DNA from: Acidovorax radicis
Lineage (GTDB): Bacteria > Pseudomonadota > Gammaproteobacteria > Burkholderiales > Burkholderiaceae_C
DNA length: 64,000 bases
Direction: 5' to 3'
Assembly (NCBI RefSeq): GCF_020510705.1
Contig: NZ_CP075184.1
Coordinates: 2,666,001 to 2,730,000, forward strand
Numbering within the stretch: position 1 is the first letter of the stretch; the number at the start of each line of letters is the position of its first letter. This document shows, piece by piece, positions 1 to 8,647 of the stretch. The notes under the pieces were generated by a model. It was not told where the DNA came from, made no database searches, and saw only the letters and a list, made by a program, of their open reading frames with translations. A program made the translations under genes and the position numbers.

Positions 1-392
1 TCGGGCGCCAATGCCGTTGCGGGGCGCATCGCACAGGTCAGCACCACCGGTTTGCAGGTGTCCACTACCTGTTGCAGAAACCATGCGGTTTCTTCCAAGG
101 TATCGGTGCCATGGGTAATGACAAGGCCACGCACCTCAGGGTCTGCCAAATGGTGGATGCAACGCAGGGCAAGCGCCCTCCACACATCCACGTCCATGTC
201 TTTGCTGTCGATTTGCGCCACTTGCTCGGTCACGAGCGTACCGTGGACAAACGCCTGAAAGCCGGGTACCGCGCCCAGTAGTTGCTCCACGCCTACCTGC
301 GCAGCGATGTAGCCGATGTTGTCGCCAGCGGTTGCAGAGGTTCCTGCAATCGTGCCGCCTGTCCCCAAAACCACAATTTTTTGCCCGCTCAC
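1..392 (-). CDS. L-asparaginase (asparaginase/glutaminase family), N-terminal part, cut by window edge
   Basis: This is the first 130 or so residues of an asparaginase, which hydrolyses L-asparagine to aspartate and ammonia. The N-terminus carries the family signature GTGGTIAG, whose threonine is the nucleophile, and further on [15 protein letters not shown], the second catalytic Thr-Asp motif. I chose the GTG at 392 because a GGAG lies 7 nt upstream; an in-frame GTG at 398 is too close to it. No signal peptide is visible, so a cytoplasmic enzyme is likely. It diverges from lexA across a 90-bp gap that holds a LexA box. The C-terminus lies outside the window. Confidence 0.9.
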   Translation of the reverse strand, partial: MSGQKIVVLGTGGTIAGTSATAGDNIGYIAAQVGVEQLLGAVPGFQAFVHGTLVTEQVAQIDSKDMDVDVWRALALRCIHHLADPEVRGLVITHGTDTLEETAWFLQQVVDTCKPVVLTCAMRPATALAP

Positions 393-428
393 TTGCACAC
401 TCCGAAAAACTGGTGAAAAATACAGCTA

Positions 429-444
429 CTGGATTAAAAAACAG
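429..444. promoter_or_regulatory. LexA (SOS) box
   Basis: CTGG-N8-ACAG with an AT-only spacer, flanked by TA and TT, matches the CTGT-N8-ACAG SOS box with one deviation (G for T at position 4). It ends 37 nt before the lexA ATG, so it probably mediates autorepression. It also lies in the promoter region of the divergent asparaginase. Confidence 0.75.
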
Positions 445-481
445 TTGTTCGTCACTGTACCCGCCTCCACCGGAAAGCACC

Positions 482-1156
482 ATGCTCGACAACCCCAAAC
501 TCACCGCTCGCCAGCAGCAGATCCTGGACCTAATCCAGACCGCCATTGCACGCACCGGTGCTCCGCCCACCCGCGCAGAAATCGCGAACGAACTGGGCTT
601 CAAGTCGGCCAATGCCGCAGAAGAGCATCTGCAAGCCCTGGCACGCAAGGGCGTGATTGAGCTGGTCAGCGGAACCTCCCGTGGGATTCGTCTGCGCAGT
701 GACACTGTGCGCTCAATCAATGCCGCGCGTGGCAACCAGTTCAGTCTGCCGATTCCAGGCCTGTCGCAACTGGTGTTGCCCCTGATAGGCCGTGTGGCAG
801 CGGGATCGCCCATTCTCGCGCAGGAACACGTGGACAAAACCTACAGCGTTGAGAACAGTCTCTTTCAGCACAAGCCCGATTACCTGCTCAAAGTGCGCGG
901 CATGTCCATGCGCGACGTTGGCATCATGGACGGAGACCTGCTCGCCGTGCAATCCACGCGAGAAGCTCGCAATGGCCAGATCATCGTGGCCCGCCTCGGC
1001 GACGAGGTGACGGTAAAGCGCCTGCGCCGTACCGCCACCGCCATCGAGTTGCTGCCTGAAAACCCCGATTACCCAGTGATTGTGGTTGAACCGGGTGAGC
1101 CCTTTGAAATCGAAGGCCTCGCTGTGGGACTTATCCGCAACACCATGCTGATGTAA
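482..1156 (+). CDS. lexA: LexA repressor, SOS regulator and autoprotease
   Basis: This 224-residue protein represses SOS genes and cleaves itself when RecA is activated. The N-terminal winged helix-turn-helix begins [13 protein letters not shown] and includes [13 protein letters not shown]. The cleavage site is Ala107-Gly108 in RVAAGSP. The catalytic dyad is Ser142 (GMSM) and Lys179 (TVKRLRR). The length is slightly above E. coli LexA because of a longer linker, as is usual in betaproteobacteria. The ATG at 482 fits the family N-terminus; upstream in-frame codons run through the SOS box and are not coding. The box 37 bp upstream indicates autoregulation. Confidence 0.97.
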   Translation: MLDNPKLTARQQQILDLIQTAIARTGAPPTRAEIANELGFKSANAAEEHLQALARKGVIELVSGTSRGIRLRSDTVRSINAARGNQFSLPIPGLSQLVLPLIGRVAAGSPILAQEHVDKTYSVENSLFQHKPDYLLKVRGMSMRDVGIMDGDLLAVQSTREARNGQIIVARLGDEVTVKRLRRTATAIELLPENPDYPVIVVEPGEPFEIEGLAVGLIRNTMLM

Positions 1157-1402
1157 GCGCCTGGAGCCTTTTGGGCCACACCGCGGGTGGCGGGCGTTTG
1201 GTGTACCAGCCATGGTGCACCAGCCCTGCGGTGACGGCCTCTTTATCCGTCAATCTTGCCTCTCTGTGAAACAAAACAGCGCCACACAAGCTGTGTTGGC
1301 GTTGGGCTCGACCGTGTCGGCGCCTGCTTCACACGCGAGGCATCGACGGGGAATCACACGCAATCCTGCCTATGTTCGACCCCCGACCTTCGGAGTTTTC
1401 AC

Positions 1403-1933
1403 ATGGGATTTGCCTTGACCACTCTTTCTGCATTTTTTGCCCTTCGAGGCCCGTGGCGACGTATCAAGCGGCTGCTCGCGCATTTCCCACGAATACCAGT
1501 ATCTGAAGGCACACATTGCGGGCCTGATACAACCGATCAACACCACCGTGTGCACAGCAACTCAGCCACGGCAGATGGCAGCATCAGCGCAAGCGGCACC
1601 TTGTCTGCCAACCACAGCCCCGCCGAGCTGCCCGCCCCACGACCCTTGCGCGGCAACTGGCCGTTCACTGTCCGTCCCCCGTCCCGCCAGCCGGACCTGC
1701 CCACCCAACCCTCACCCATAGCGCGGCGGTCTTTTTTGCCAAAATTAGCTGCAAGCAGCCGTCGCAATACCTTTCTTGCATCGCTAGCCGCAGAGGCTTC
1801 CGCCAATGCGCCTGCAAGGGCTGTTAAACGCGTTTCGGATGTGCGCAGCGGGCGGTTGGTCATCGCGGGACGAATGGCCGATGTCTGTGCCGAACTGGAC
1901 CGCCTGGCAGCTTCGGAGGCGTTGCAGGCATGA
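1403..1933 (+). CDS. hypothetical protein downstream of lexA
   Basis: A 176-residue protein I cannot assign. The ATG at 1403 has a GGAG seven bases upstream, which makes it a credible gene. The N-terminus is mildly hydrophobic then basic (LTTLSAFFALRGPWRRIKRLL). The middle is rich in Pro, Ser and Thr and looks disordered. The C-terminus (SGRLVIAGRMADVCAELDRLAA) looks like a compact conserved motif, and I have an impression of similar endings in other Comamonadaceae hypothetical proteins. It lies 246 bp after lexA on the same strand; no LexA box was seen directly upstream. Confidence 0.6.
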   Translation: MGFALTTLSAFFALRGPWRRIKRLLAHFPRIPVSEGTHCGPDTTDQHHRVHSNSATADGSISASGTLSANHSPAELPAPRPLRGNWPFTVRPPSRQPDLPTQPSPIARRSFLPKLAASSRRNTFLASLAAEASANAPARAVKRVSDVRSGRLVIAGRMADVCAELDRLAASEALQA

Positions 1934-2200
1934 CCGTGCCCGATTGAAGTCTGGGCAATGGCGCCAAGCACTGTGAAAAACACACCAAGGAACGACCCAA
2001 CGCCGGCTTGCGACCCGGTCGGCACCGTATTTGTGCACAGGTGCGTCGGCTCAATGTAGCGCTCAATGGCGCCTCACGAGGCTCGCATCGGCGGTTTCGC
2101 CCGCCCATGCAAACACTCGGTCACCAAAAGCAGGTCGTTTTGATACGCCACGCGCGTCACCCATGGGTGGATGCATGTTCTACCAAGGCACAATATCAGA

Positions 2201-3208
2201 ATGAATATTGTGATCCTCGACGATTATCAGGACGCAGTGCGCAAACTGCATTGCGCCTCTCGTCTCGACCCTTACACCGCCAAGGTGTACACCAATACTG
2301 TCAAGGGCCTGGGTCAGCTCTCTATTCGGCTCAAAGATGCAGACGTGATCGTGCTCATCAGGGAACGCACGCAAATCACCCGGCAACTGGTTGAAAAGCT
2401 CCCCAGGCTCAAGCTCATTGCGCAGACGGGCAAGGTCGGCAGCCACGTGGACGTGACTGCCTGCACCGAGCGTGGCATTGCGGTTGCCGAGGGCGTGGGC
2501 TCCCCCGTCGCACCGGCGGAATTGACATGGGCCCTGGTCATGGCCGCTGCGCGCAGGCTGCCGCAATACATCTCCAACCTCAAACATGGTGCGTGGCAAC
2601 AGTCGGGGCTCAAAACCGCATCCATGCCTACCAACTTCGGCCTTGGCACTGTGTTGCGGGGCAAAACCATGGGTATCTGGGGCTATGGCCGCACCGGCCA
2701 ACTCGTGGCAGGTTATGCGCGTGCGTTTGGCATGAACGTGCGGATATGGGGGCGAGAGGCCTCACGCGTGCAGGCGCTCACCGATGGCTATCAGGTGGCC
2801 ACTACGCGCGAAGAATTCTTCTCGCAATGCGATGTCATTTCGCTTCATCTTCGGCTCAATGATGAAACGCGGGGGGTGATCTCGCTTGAAGACCTTTCGT
2901 GCATGAAGCCCACCTCACTGTTCGTCAATACATCGCGCGCCGAAATCATCGAACCGGATGCCCTCATTGCGGCCTTGAACCGGGGCCGTCCGGGCTTGGC
3001 TGCCGTGGACGTGTTCGAGAGCGAACCCATTTTGCAAGGCCACGCATTGCTCAGGCTCGAAAACTGTATTTGCACGCCCCACATCGGCTACGTTGAGCAA
3101 GACAGCTACGAGCTTTATTTTGGTGCGGCGTTTGAAAACGTGGTGAACTTCATCAAGGGCACTCCCACGAACATCGTCAACCCTGGGGCGCTTCAAGTGC
3201 GCCGCTAG
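2201..3208 (+). CDS. D-2-hydroxyacid dehydrogenase (SerA-like), NAD-dependent
   Basis: A 335-residue member of the D-isomer-specific 2-hydroxyacid dehydrogenase family, which interconverts 2-oxo acids and D-2-hydroxy acids. The Rossmann segment IWGYGRTGQLVAGYARAFG carries the GxGxxG dinucleotide motif. The catalytic Arg (NTSRAEII), Glu (FESEPI) and His (CTPHIGYVE) are all present. It lacks the C-terminal ACT domain of classical regulated SerA, so substrate and pathway are open: phosphoglycerate dehydrogenase or another hydroxyacid. The ATG at 2201 starts directly at the family motif MNIVILDDYQD; an in-frame ATG at 2171 is less likely. It ends in TAG and converges on the binding-protein gene. 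Confidence 0.88.
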   Translation: MNIVILDDYQDAVRKLHCASRLDPYTAKVYTNTVKGLGQLSIRLKDADVIVLIRERTQITRQLVEKLPRLKLIAQTGKVGSHVDVTACTERGIAVAEGVGSPVAPAELTWALVMAAARRLPQYISNLKHGAWQQSGLKTASMPTNFGLGTVLRGKTMGIWGYGRTGQLVAGYARAFGMNVRIWGREASRVQALTDGYQVATTREEFFSQCDVISLHLRLNDETRGVISLEDLSCMKPTSLFVNTSRAEIIEPDALIAALNRGRPGLAAVDVFESEPILQGHALLRLENCICTPHIGYVEQDSYELYFGAAFENVVNFIKGTPTNIVNPGALQVRR

Positions 3209-3283
3209 CTAGTCAACGACAACGAACCATTCAGTTCCTGGCGCTCGTTGAGCTCAGCGCGCCGTGTTTCATTGACGCCCATG

Positions 3284-3312
3284 AAAAAAGGCTTCCAACC
3301 GGAAGCCTTTTT
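3284..3312. terminator. bidirectional rho-independent terminator
   Basis: A perfect 12-bp inverted repeat, AAAAAGGCTTCC / GGAAGCCTTTTT, with a 4-nt loop. It has A and T runs on either side and lies between the converging dehydrogenase and binding-protein genes, so it can act in both directions. Confidence 0.9.
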
Positions 3313-3358
3313 GACATCCGCAACGCACCAGGGTGCCTTGCGGGAAGGTGCCGCTCAA

Positions 3359-4486
3359 TTACAGAGGGGTCTTCTTGCCGTCTTTGTAGTTGTACAGCGT
3401 GATGGCTGGGTTCTTCATTTCGCCGTTGGGTTCAAAAGCGATCGTGGAGGTCACGCCCTTGAAGTTCGCCTTGGCCAGTTCGTTCACGTAAACCTTGGGA
3501 TCCACGGAGTTGGCGCGCTTCATGGCGTCTACCAGCAGGTACGTGGCGTCGTAGGTGTATGGGCTGTAAACCTGGAACTGATTGGGGTACTTGGCATCGT
3601 ACTTGGCCTTCCAGGCCGTACCACCAGGCATCTTGGCGAGCGATGAACCACCTTCAGCGCAGATGACGTTCTCCAGGGTCTTGGCGCCACCAGCCAGTTT
3701 GGCGATTTCTGACGTGCAAACGCCATCACCACCAAAGTACTTCACCTTGCCCATGCCCAACTGCTCCATCTGACGCAGCATCGGGCCTGCTTGAGGGTCC
3801 ATGCCGCCGAAGAACACGGCATCGGGGTTCTTGGACTTGATGGCAGTCAGGATGGCCATGAAGTCCGTGGCCTTGTCCGTGGTGAACTGCTCGTCCACCA
3901 CCTTCATGCCCTTTTCAGCGGCAACCTTCTTGAACACGTTGGCGACGCCCTGGCCGTAAGCGGTACGGTCATCGATGATCGCAACGGTCTTGAGCTTGAG
4001 GGTGTCCGCCGCGTAGAAAGCCAGACCAGCGCCCAGGGCGTTGTCGTTGGCGATGATACGGAAGGTCGTCTTGTAACCGGGCTTGGTCAGGTTAGGGTTG
4101 GTCGCTGCACCCGTCACCATGGGGATGCCACAGTCGTTGTAAACCTTGGATGCTGGGATGGTGGTGCCGGAGTTCAGGTGGCCAACAACGCCTGCAACCT
4201 TGGAGTCACACAGTTTTTGTGCAGCAGCCGTGCCCTGCTTTGGATCGGCAGCGTCATCTTCAGCCACCAGTTCAAACTTGGTCTTCTTGCCACCAATGGT
4301 GATGCCTTGCGCGTTCAGCTCTTCAATGGCCATACGGGCGCCATTTTCGTTGTCCTTGCCGTAGTGAGCTTGAGCGCCGGAAACCGGAGCTACGTGGCCG
4401 ATCTTGACCACCTGCTCTTGTGCAGAGGCCACACCAGCAGCAGCCGCGATAGCAGCAACCACGGTCAGTTTCAACTTCAATTGCAT
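3359..4486 (-). CDS. branched-chain amino acid ABC transporter substrate-binding protein (LivK/LivJ type)
   Basis: A 375-residue periplasmic binding protein of the Leu/Ile/Val family. Residues 1-22 form a signal peptide (KLTVVAAIAAAAGVASA, cleavage likely before QEQVV). The mature start VVKIGHVAPVSGAQAHYGKDNENGARMAIEELNA is typical of LivK. The ATG at 4486 has GGAG six bases upstream. No liv permease or ATPase genes are adjacent, so this is an orphan component serving a transporter encoded elsewhere, as is common in Burkholderiales. Ligand could be Leu/Ile/Val or a related amino acid. Confidence 0.92.
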   Translation of the reverse strand: MQLKLKLTVVAAIAAAAGVASAQEQVVKIGHVAPVSGAQAHYGKDNENGARMAIEELNAQGITIGGKKTKFELVAEDDAADPKQGTAAAQKLCDSKVAGVVGHLNSGTTIPASKVYNDCGIPMVTGAATNPNLTKPGYKTTFRIIANDNALGAGLAFYAADTLKLKTVAIIDDRTAYGQGVANVFKKVAAEKGMKVVDEQFTTDKATDFMAILTAIKSKNPDAVFFGGMDPQAGPMLRQMEQLGMGKVKYFGGDGVCTSEIAKLAGGAKTLENVICAEGGSSLAKMPGGTAWKAKYDAKYPNQFQVYSPYTYDATYLLVDAMKRANSVDPKVYVNELAKANFKGVTSTIAFEPNGEMKNPAITLYNYKDGKKTPL

Positions 4487-4617
4487 ATAAATCTCCAGTA
4501 AAGATAAACGCTGAGAATTAGTTTCGTGTCCCAACGCAGGCGAACATATCGCAATTTACGGGCCAGATCATTAGGGAACACGATTACGTGCGAGCCAAGC
4601 CACAGGGGAATACCCTG

Positions 4618-5259
4618 TCATCGCCGGGGCGACGAGGCCGAACCGCTTGCCAATTCGTCTGCAACGGCCTCATAAACGGCATGGCGAACCACCGATTCGA
4701 TCTCTTCGCGCAATCTCGGCAGCACGGATCTTGTCTGCTCTTGCACCACCGTGGCAATCGCATCACGCAAACGTTGATCCAGCACAACGTCCACACGCTG
4801 CATCACCCGATGCACCATGTATTCCTCCATGCCATCGGGTAACCGCTGAGTGCCAAGCGTCGTGCTTGCCGGTGCATTGCTGTGAACCGCCAAGCCAGGT
4901 GCGGCCGTGGACACATGACGAGCCACCCCAGCAACTGGCACCGAGGTGGTGACCGACGACAATGCCTGACCACCTTGCAATGAGGCAGAACCAGGGGATG
5001 CCATCGGCAGTGGGGCCTTTGCGGGCGGCAGCGCCGACGGGGGGGCTGATCGTGCGGCGATGCCTTGTGGCTGCAATAACGGCGATGGAGAGGATGGGGC
5101 TGGCGGGTGACTTGGCATAGCCACGGGCACAACAGGGGTGCGCTGCAATGGTGCACTGGTCGTCGTATTGGCCCCGGGAGTCGACGACACGCCCGGCACC
5201 TGCACCACTTCAGTGAGTGTCGGCACAAAGCGCGGAGGTGTTCTGGGTGGGAGTGCCAT
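4618..5259 (-). CDS. hypothetical protein translationally coupled to holC
   Basis: A 213-residue protein whose ATG overlaps the holC stop codon by one base (TAATG), implying translational coupling. The first two thirds are low complexity, rich in Pro, Ala, Ser and Thr, and probably disordered. The last 70 residues (MEEYMVHRVMQRVDVVLDQ and following) are predicted helical and amphipathic, rich in Val, Glu and Arg, and look like the conserved part. It may belong to a DUF2486-like family found beside holC in Burkholderiales; I am not certain. No catalytic motif is seen. Confidence 0.7.
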   Translation of the reverse strand: MALPPRTPPRFVPTLTEVVQVPGVSSTPGANTTTSAPLQRTPVVPVAMPSHPPAPSSPSPLLQPQGIAARSAPPSALPPAKAPLPMASPGSASLQGGQALSSVTTSVPVAGVARHVSTAAPGLAVHSNAPASTTLGTQRLPDGMEEYMVHRVMQRVDVVLDQRLRDAIATVVQEQTRSVLPRLREEIESVVRHAVYEAVADELASGSASSPRR

Positions 5260-5693
5260 TAACCTGCTTTCAACACCAGATCGTGACGAACGATGGAGTA
5301 ACCACGCGAGGCATAGTGGCGCCACCGCACGCGCGCTTGTGCACGATCCGCTTCATCCTGGGCACTCACGACTTCCACCAGCCGGTCAAACCGCGCGAAT
5401 CCCTCAGGGACCTCGCTGTAAAGATTCAGCAAAACTTCGTGGTGTGGGGCTGACGCCACATCCACCGCCAATAACACAGGCGACGCATGCACCAGTTCTT
5501 CGTCGGCATCGCTGCGGCAATGGGCTAGAAAATCCTGGGGTGCCAGTGTCCAGAGCATGCGGTCCAGTACTTGCAATGTGTCTGCAGGTGCTGCAATCAC
5601 CAGGCGTGCCCCACTGCGGTGAACCTTGCGCGCAAAACGGCAGGCATAGGCGAGCTTGTCGGGCGCGTTGAAGTGAAAGGCAACCTCTGTCAT
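5259..5693 (-). CDS. holC: DNA polymerase III chi subunit
   Basis: A 144-residue HolC, the clamp-loader accessory subunit that links the polymerase holoenzyme to single-strand binding protein. The sequence TEVAFHFNAPDKLAYACRFARKVHRSGARLVI is the characteristic N-terminus, and the central LWTLAPQDFLAHC and C-terminal WRHYASRGYSI segments fit the family. Start and end codons are constrained by neighbours: pepA ends 7 bp upstream and the next gene starts within the stop codon. The pepA-holC order is conserved across proteobacteria. Confidence 0.95.
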   Translation of the reverse strand: MTEVAFHFNAPDKLAYACRFARKVHRSGARLVIAAPADTLQVLDRMLWTLAPQDFLAHCRSDADEELVHASPVLLAVDVASAPHHEVLLNLYSEVPEGFARFDRLVEVVSAQDEADRAQARVRWRHYASRGYSIVRHDLVLKAG

Positions 5694-5700
5694 GGCTCGC

Positions 5701-7245
5701 TCAGGAGGAAATTTTTGCCCGCTGCGCGCGCTTGGCTGCGGGTTTTGCGACCCTTGCGACCTTGGTGGCGCTGGTGGTCGCCGGTGGCGCAGGCATTGCC
5801 GCGTGTACTGCGGCCTGGCCCAAAAGATAGTGCACGAGCAGACCCACTGGCCGCCCCGTCGAACCTTTGGCTGCGCCGCCTCGCCATGCGGTGCCAGCGA
5901 TGTCCAGGTGCGCCCAGGGCGTATCACCCACAAATTTTTGCAGGAACTTGGCCGCCGTGATGGCCCCCCCCGCGCGGCCAGCCACGTTGCCCATGTCCGC
6001 AAAATTACTCTTGAGGCCATCTGCGTAGTCGTCGTCCAGCGGCATGCGCCAGCAGGGGTCCTGCGCGGCGTCGCCGGCGTCTTGCAACGCAGAGGCCAGG
6101 CCATCGTTATTGGCAAACAGCCCGCTGCGCACCCCCCCCAAGGCGATGACACAAGCGCCCGTCAACGTGGCGATATCCACCACCGCCGCCGGCTTGAAGC
6201 GCGCCGCATACGTCAGGGAATCACACAGTACCAGCCTGCCTTCGGCATCGGTATTCAAAATTTCGATGGTCTGCCCGCTCATGCTGGTGACCACGTCACC
6301 TGGCTTCACTGCACGTCCATCGGGCATGTTTTCGCAGGCGGGGATCAACCCCACCACGTTGATAGCAGGCTGCAGCTCGGCCAACGCGCGGAAAGTGCCG
6401 AGCACACTGGCGGCCCCGCACATGTCGAACTTCATTTCATCCATCTCAGCCGAGGGCTTGATGGAAATGCCACCCGTGTCAAAGGTGATTCCCTTGCCCA
6501 CCAGAACCACCGGCGCCTTGTTTTTGGCGCCGCCGCTATAACGCAGCTCGATGAAGCGCAAAGGTTCTTCTGAACCCCGGGCCACGGCCATGAAGGCGCC
6601 CATGCCAAGCCGGGCAACGTCGGCACTGCCGTAGACCTTGCATTGAATGCGCGGCCATTTGGCCAGTGCTTTGGCCGCATCTGCCAAAAGGTTGGGGGTT
6701 GCGTGATTGGCCGGGCGGTTGCCCCACTCACGAGCAAACTCAATGCCCGCAATCAGTGCAACGCCGTTGTCGAAAGCCTCACGGGCCTCGGCGATATGGG
6801 GCACCCCCACGACACAACGGCCCAGGGCGCGCGCTTCAGCCTTTGGTTTGGTGGTGGTGTAGACGTAGCTGGCCTCGGCAACCGCTTGCACCACAGCACT
6901 GACCGCACCCGGCGCGACAGCTCCTGCAAAACACAGCACCAACCGCTTGGTTTGAGGGGCCTTGAACGCGCCGCTGGCTGCCAACACCGCCTGGCGCAAT
7001 GCGCGCGCAGAGCCATCCCCCACACCCACCAGCAGTACGCGGCGTGCGGCCACCGCCGGCACCTGGTACAGCGGCAACTGCTTGCCTGCCTTCAATGTCA
7101 GATCCCCACTTTTGAGCGCTTGCGCGATGATCAAGGACAGGCCATCGGGGCCCGGCTTGAAGCCCTCAGGGATCAGCACAAGCAGCAGGTCACATTTTTC
7201 CGAGGCAGCCGTTGCCAGGTCAAGGGTCTTGAGATCAAAGTTCAT
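5701..7245 (-). CDS. pepA: leucyl aminopeptidase (M17 family)
   Basis: A 514-residue cytosolic M17 metallopeptidase that removes N-terminal residues from peptides; some homologues also bind DNA. The catalytic C-terminal half contains LVGKGITFDTGGISIKPS (metal-binding Lys and Asp) and the signature NTDAEGRLVL (metal ligands and catalytic Arg). The N-terminal macrodomain-like half is more divergent. The last residues (AKPAAKRAQRAK) form a basic Ala/Lys-rich tail beyond the usual end. It leads the pepA-holC operon and diverges from lptF. Its 5' leader holds a 25-26 bp element also found in mirror image before lptF. Confidence 0.97.
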   Translation of the reverse strand: MNFDLKTLDLATAASEKCDLLLVLIPEGFKPGPDGLSLIIAQALKSGDLTLKAGKQLPLYQVPAVAARRVLLVGVGDGSARALRQAVLAASGAFKAPQTKRLVLCFAGAVAPGAVSAVVQAVAEASYVYTTTKPKAEARALGRCVVGVPHIAEAREAFDNGVALIAGIEFAREWGNRPANHATPNLLADAAKALAKWPRIQCKVYGSADVARLGMGAFMAVARGSEEPLRFIELRYSGGAKNKAPVVLVGKGITFDTGGISIKPSAEMDEMKFDMCGAASVLGTFRALAELQPAINVVGLIPACENMPDGRAVKPGDVVTSMSGQTIEILNTDAEGRLVLCDSLTYAARFKPAAVVDIATLTGACVIALGGVRSGLFANNDGLASALQDAGDAAQDPCWRMPLDDDYADGLKSNFADMGNVAGRAGGAITAAKFLQKFVGDTPWAHLDIAGTAWRGGAAKGSTGRPVGLLVHYLLGQAAVHAAMPAPPATTSATKVARVAKPAAKRAQRAKISS

Positions 7246-7265
7246 AATCGGTGTTTTCCTTAGCG

Positions 7266-7290
7266 CGTGTCATGCACTTTTACGTACCCG
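7266..7290 (-). repeat. mirror-image leader element, pepA copy
   Basis: Read on the minus strand this is CGGGTACGTAAAAG followed by TGCATGACACG, ending 20 bases before the pepA ATG. It matches the lptF copy at 7506-7530 in 23 of 25 positions, in opposite orientation, so each gene reads the same element just before its start codon. Confidence 0.7.
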
Positions 7291-7505
7291 TATTAACGAT
7301 TGGTGCCACTTATCACGACGTGCAGTGCGCCACCAGTACCAAGGCTTGGGCCAGTGCAGCGACCCGAGTGACAACCTCCAGGCTCGGCCTTCGGGGCAGC
7401 CAGGAAACAGGCCCGGCCACTACGTTGCAGAACACATGTGGCAATCACGCTGCGCTCCGCCCTGCGTTTTATTCCGGCCCTGTTTTCCGGTTCTTGTGGT
7501 TTTCG

Positions 7506-7530
7506 CGGGCACGTAAAAGTACATGACACG
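7506..7530 (+). repeat. mirror-image leader element, lptF copy
   Basis: CGGGCACGTAAAAG followed by TACATGACACG lies 10 bases before the lptF start and is the inverted partner of 7266-7290. The 215 bp between the copies hold no gene I can support and must contain both divergent promoters. The element may be an operator, a promoter core or a leader structure. Confidence 0.7.
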
Positions 7531-7540
7531 CTCGTAGCTT

Positions 7541-8647
7541 ATGTTATTCGATTCATCCATACGCAAAGAGTTGGCCCGCAGCTTTGGCGCGACGCTGGTG
7601 GTGCTGGTAACCGTGGTCATGACCATGATGCTTATTCGCACCCTCGGCCAGGCATCCAAAGGCAGTGTCAGTCCCTCCGACGTCATGCTGGTCATGGGCT
7701 TCACGGTTCTGGGCCAATTGCCCACGATTTTGAGCCTGAGTCTTTTTATCGCCGTGGTCGCCACGTTGTCGCGCATGTACCGAGACAGCGAAATGGTGAT
7801 CTGGTTCGCCAGCGGACGCGGGCTGATCAGCCTGGTTCGTCCCCTGATTCGATTTGCCTGGCCGGTGATGGTGGTCATCGCCGTGTTGTCCCTGCTGGTG
7901 TGGCCCTGGGCAAACTCCCAGATCCAGGAGCTCAAAACCCGCTACGAGCAGCGCAGCGACATCGACCGCATTGCACCCGGCGAGTTCCAGGAGTCATCCA
8001 ATGGCAGCCGTGTTTTCTTCGTCGACAAAGACAGCCCGGACAACCAGGTTGGCAACAACGTCTTCATTGCCGCCAACGACGGCAAACGCGAATCAGTGAC
8101 ATCCGCCCGTAGCGCTCGGCTGGAGACGCAGAACAGCGAACGCGTGGCCATCCTCACCCAGGGCCAGCGGCTGGAGACAGCTCTCGATAAGCCCGGGGTC
8201 AAGATCAGCGAGTTTGCCGAATACGGCACCCGTATCGGGTCGGCCCCCACGGGCTCGGCCGAAGAGCAGGCCGTGAAATCCCGCACCACCTACGATTTGC
8301 TCACACAACCTTTGCCCGCCTATCGCGCGGAGCTGGGCTGGCGCTTGGGGCTGGCGCTGGCGGCGGTCAATTTTGTGTTGTTGGGCCTGGCGGTGGCCAG
8401 CGTCAACCCACGCGCAGCCAGCAGCACCAGCATGGTGTTCGCGCTTTTTGGTTTCGTCACTTACTACAACCTGATGACGCTGGGCCAAAGCTGGGTCGGT
8501 GCCAGCCGCCTGGGCTTGGGTAGCTTCATGCTGCTGCTGCATGGCGGCACGCTGGTGCTGGCCTTGCTCGTACTGGCCATACGGCATAACCAGTGGAGCG
8601 TGCGCCGCCTTTGGCCAGCGCCAAAGCCTGAAGCGAGCGCGTCATGA
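7541..8647 (+). CDS. lptF: LPS export ABC transporter permease LptF
   Basis: A 368-residue inner-membrane permease of the LptB2FG complex, which extracts lipopolysaccharide and passes it to LptC and the periplasmic bridge. Hydrophobic segments near residues 15-35, 55-80 and 100-125 precede a large periplasmic beta-jellyroll domain; further membrane segments follow from about residue 270 to 350, the usual LptF/G layout. MLFDSSIRKELARSFGATLVVL is the typical YjgP start. It overlaps lptG by 4 bp. Confidence 0.96.
   Translation: MLFDSSIRKELARSFGATLVVLVTVVMTMMLIRTLGQASKGSVSPSDVMLVMGFTVLGQLPTILSLSLFIAVVATLSRMYRDSEMVIWFASGRGLISLVRPLIRFAWPVMVVIAVLSLLVWPWANSQIQELKTRYEQRSDIDRIAPGEFQESSNGSRVFFVDKDSPDNQVGNNVFIAANDGKRESVTSARSARLETQNSERVAILTQGQRLETALDKPGVKISEFAEYGTRIGSAPTGSAEEQAVKSRTTYDLLTQPLPAYRAELGWRLGLALAAVNFVLLGLAVASVNPRAASSTSMVFALFGFVTYYNLMTLGQSWVGASRLGLGSFMLLLHGGTLVLALLVLAIRHNQWSVRRLWPAPKPEASAS

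Noticed and set aside
7290..7506. small ORFs between pepA and lptF
   Set aside because: They have no ribosome binding site, partly consist of the mirrored element, and are better explained as divergent promoter DNA.
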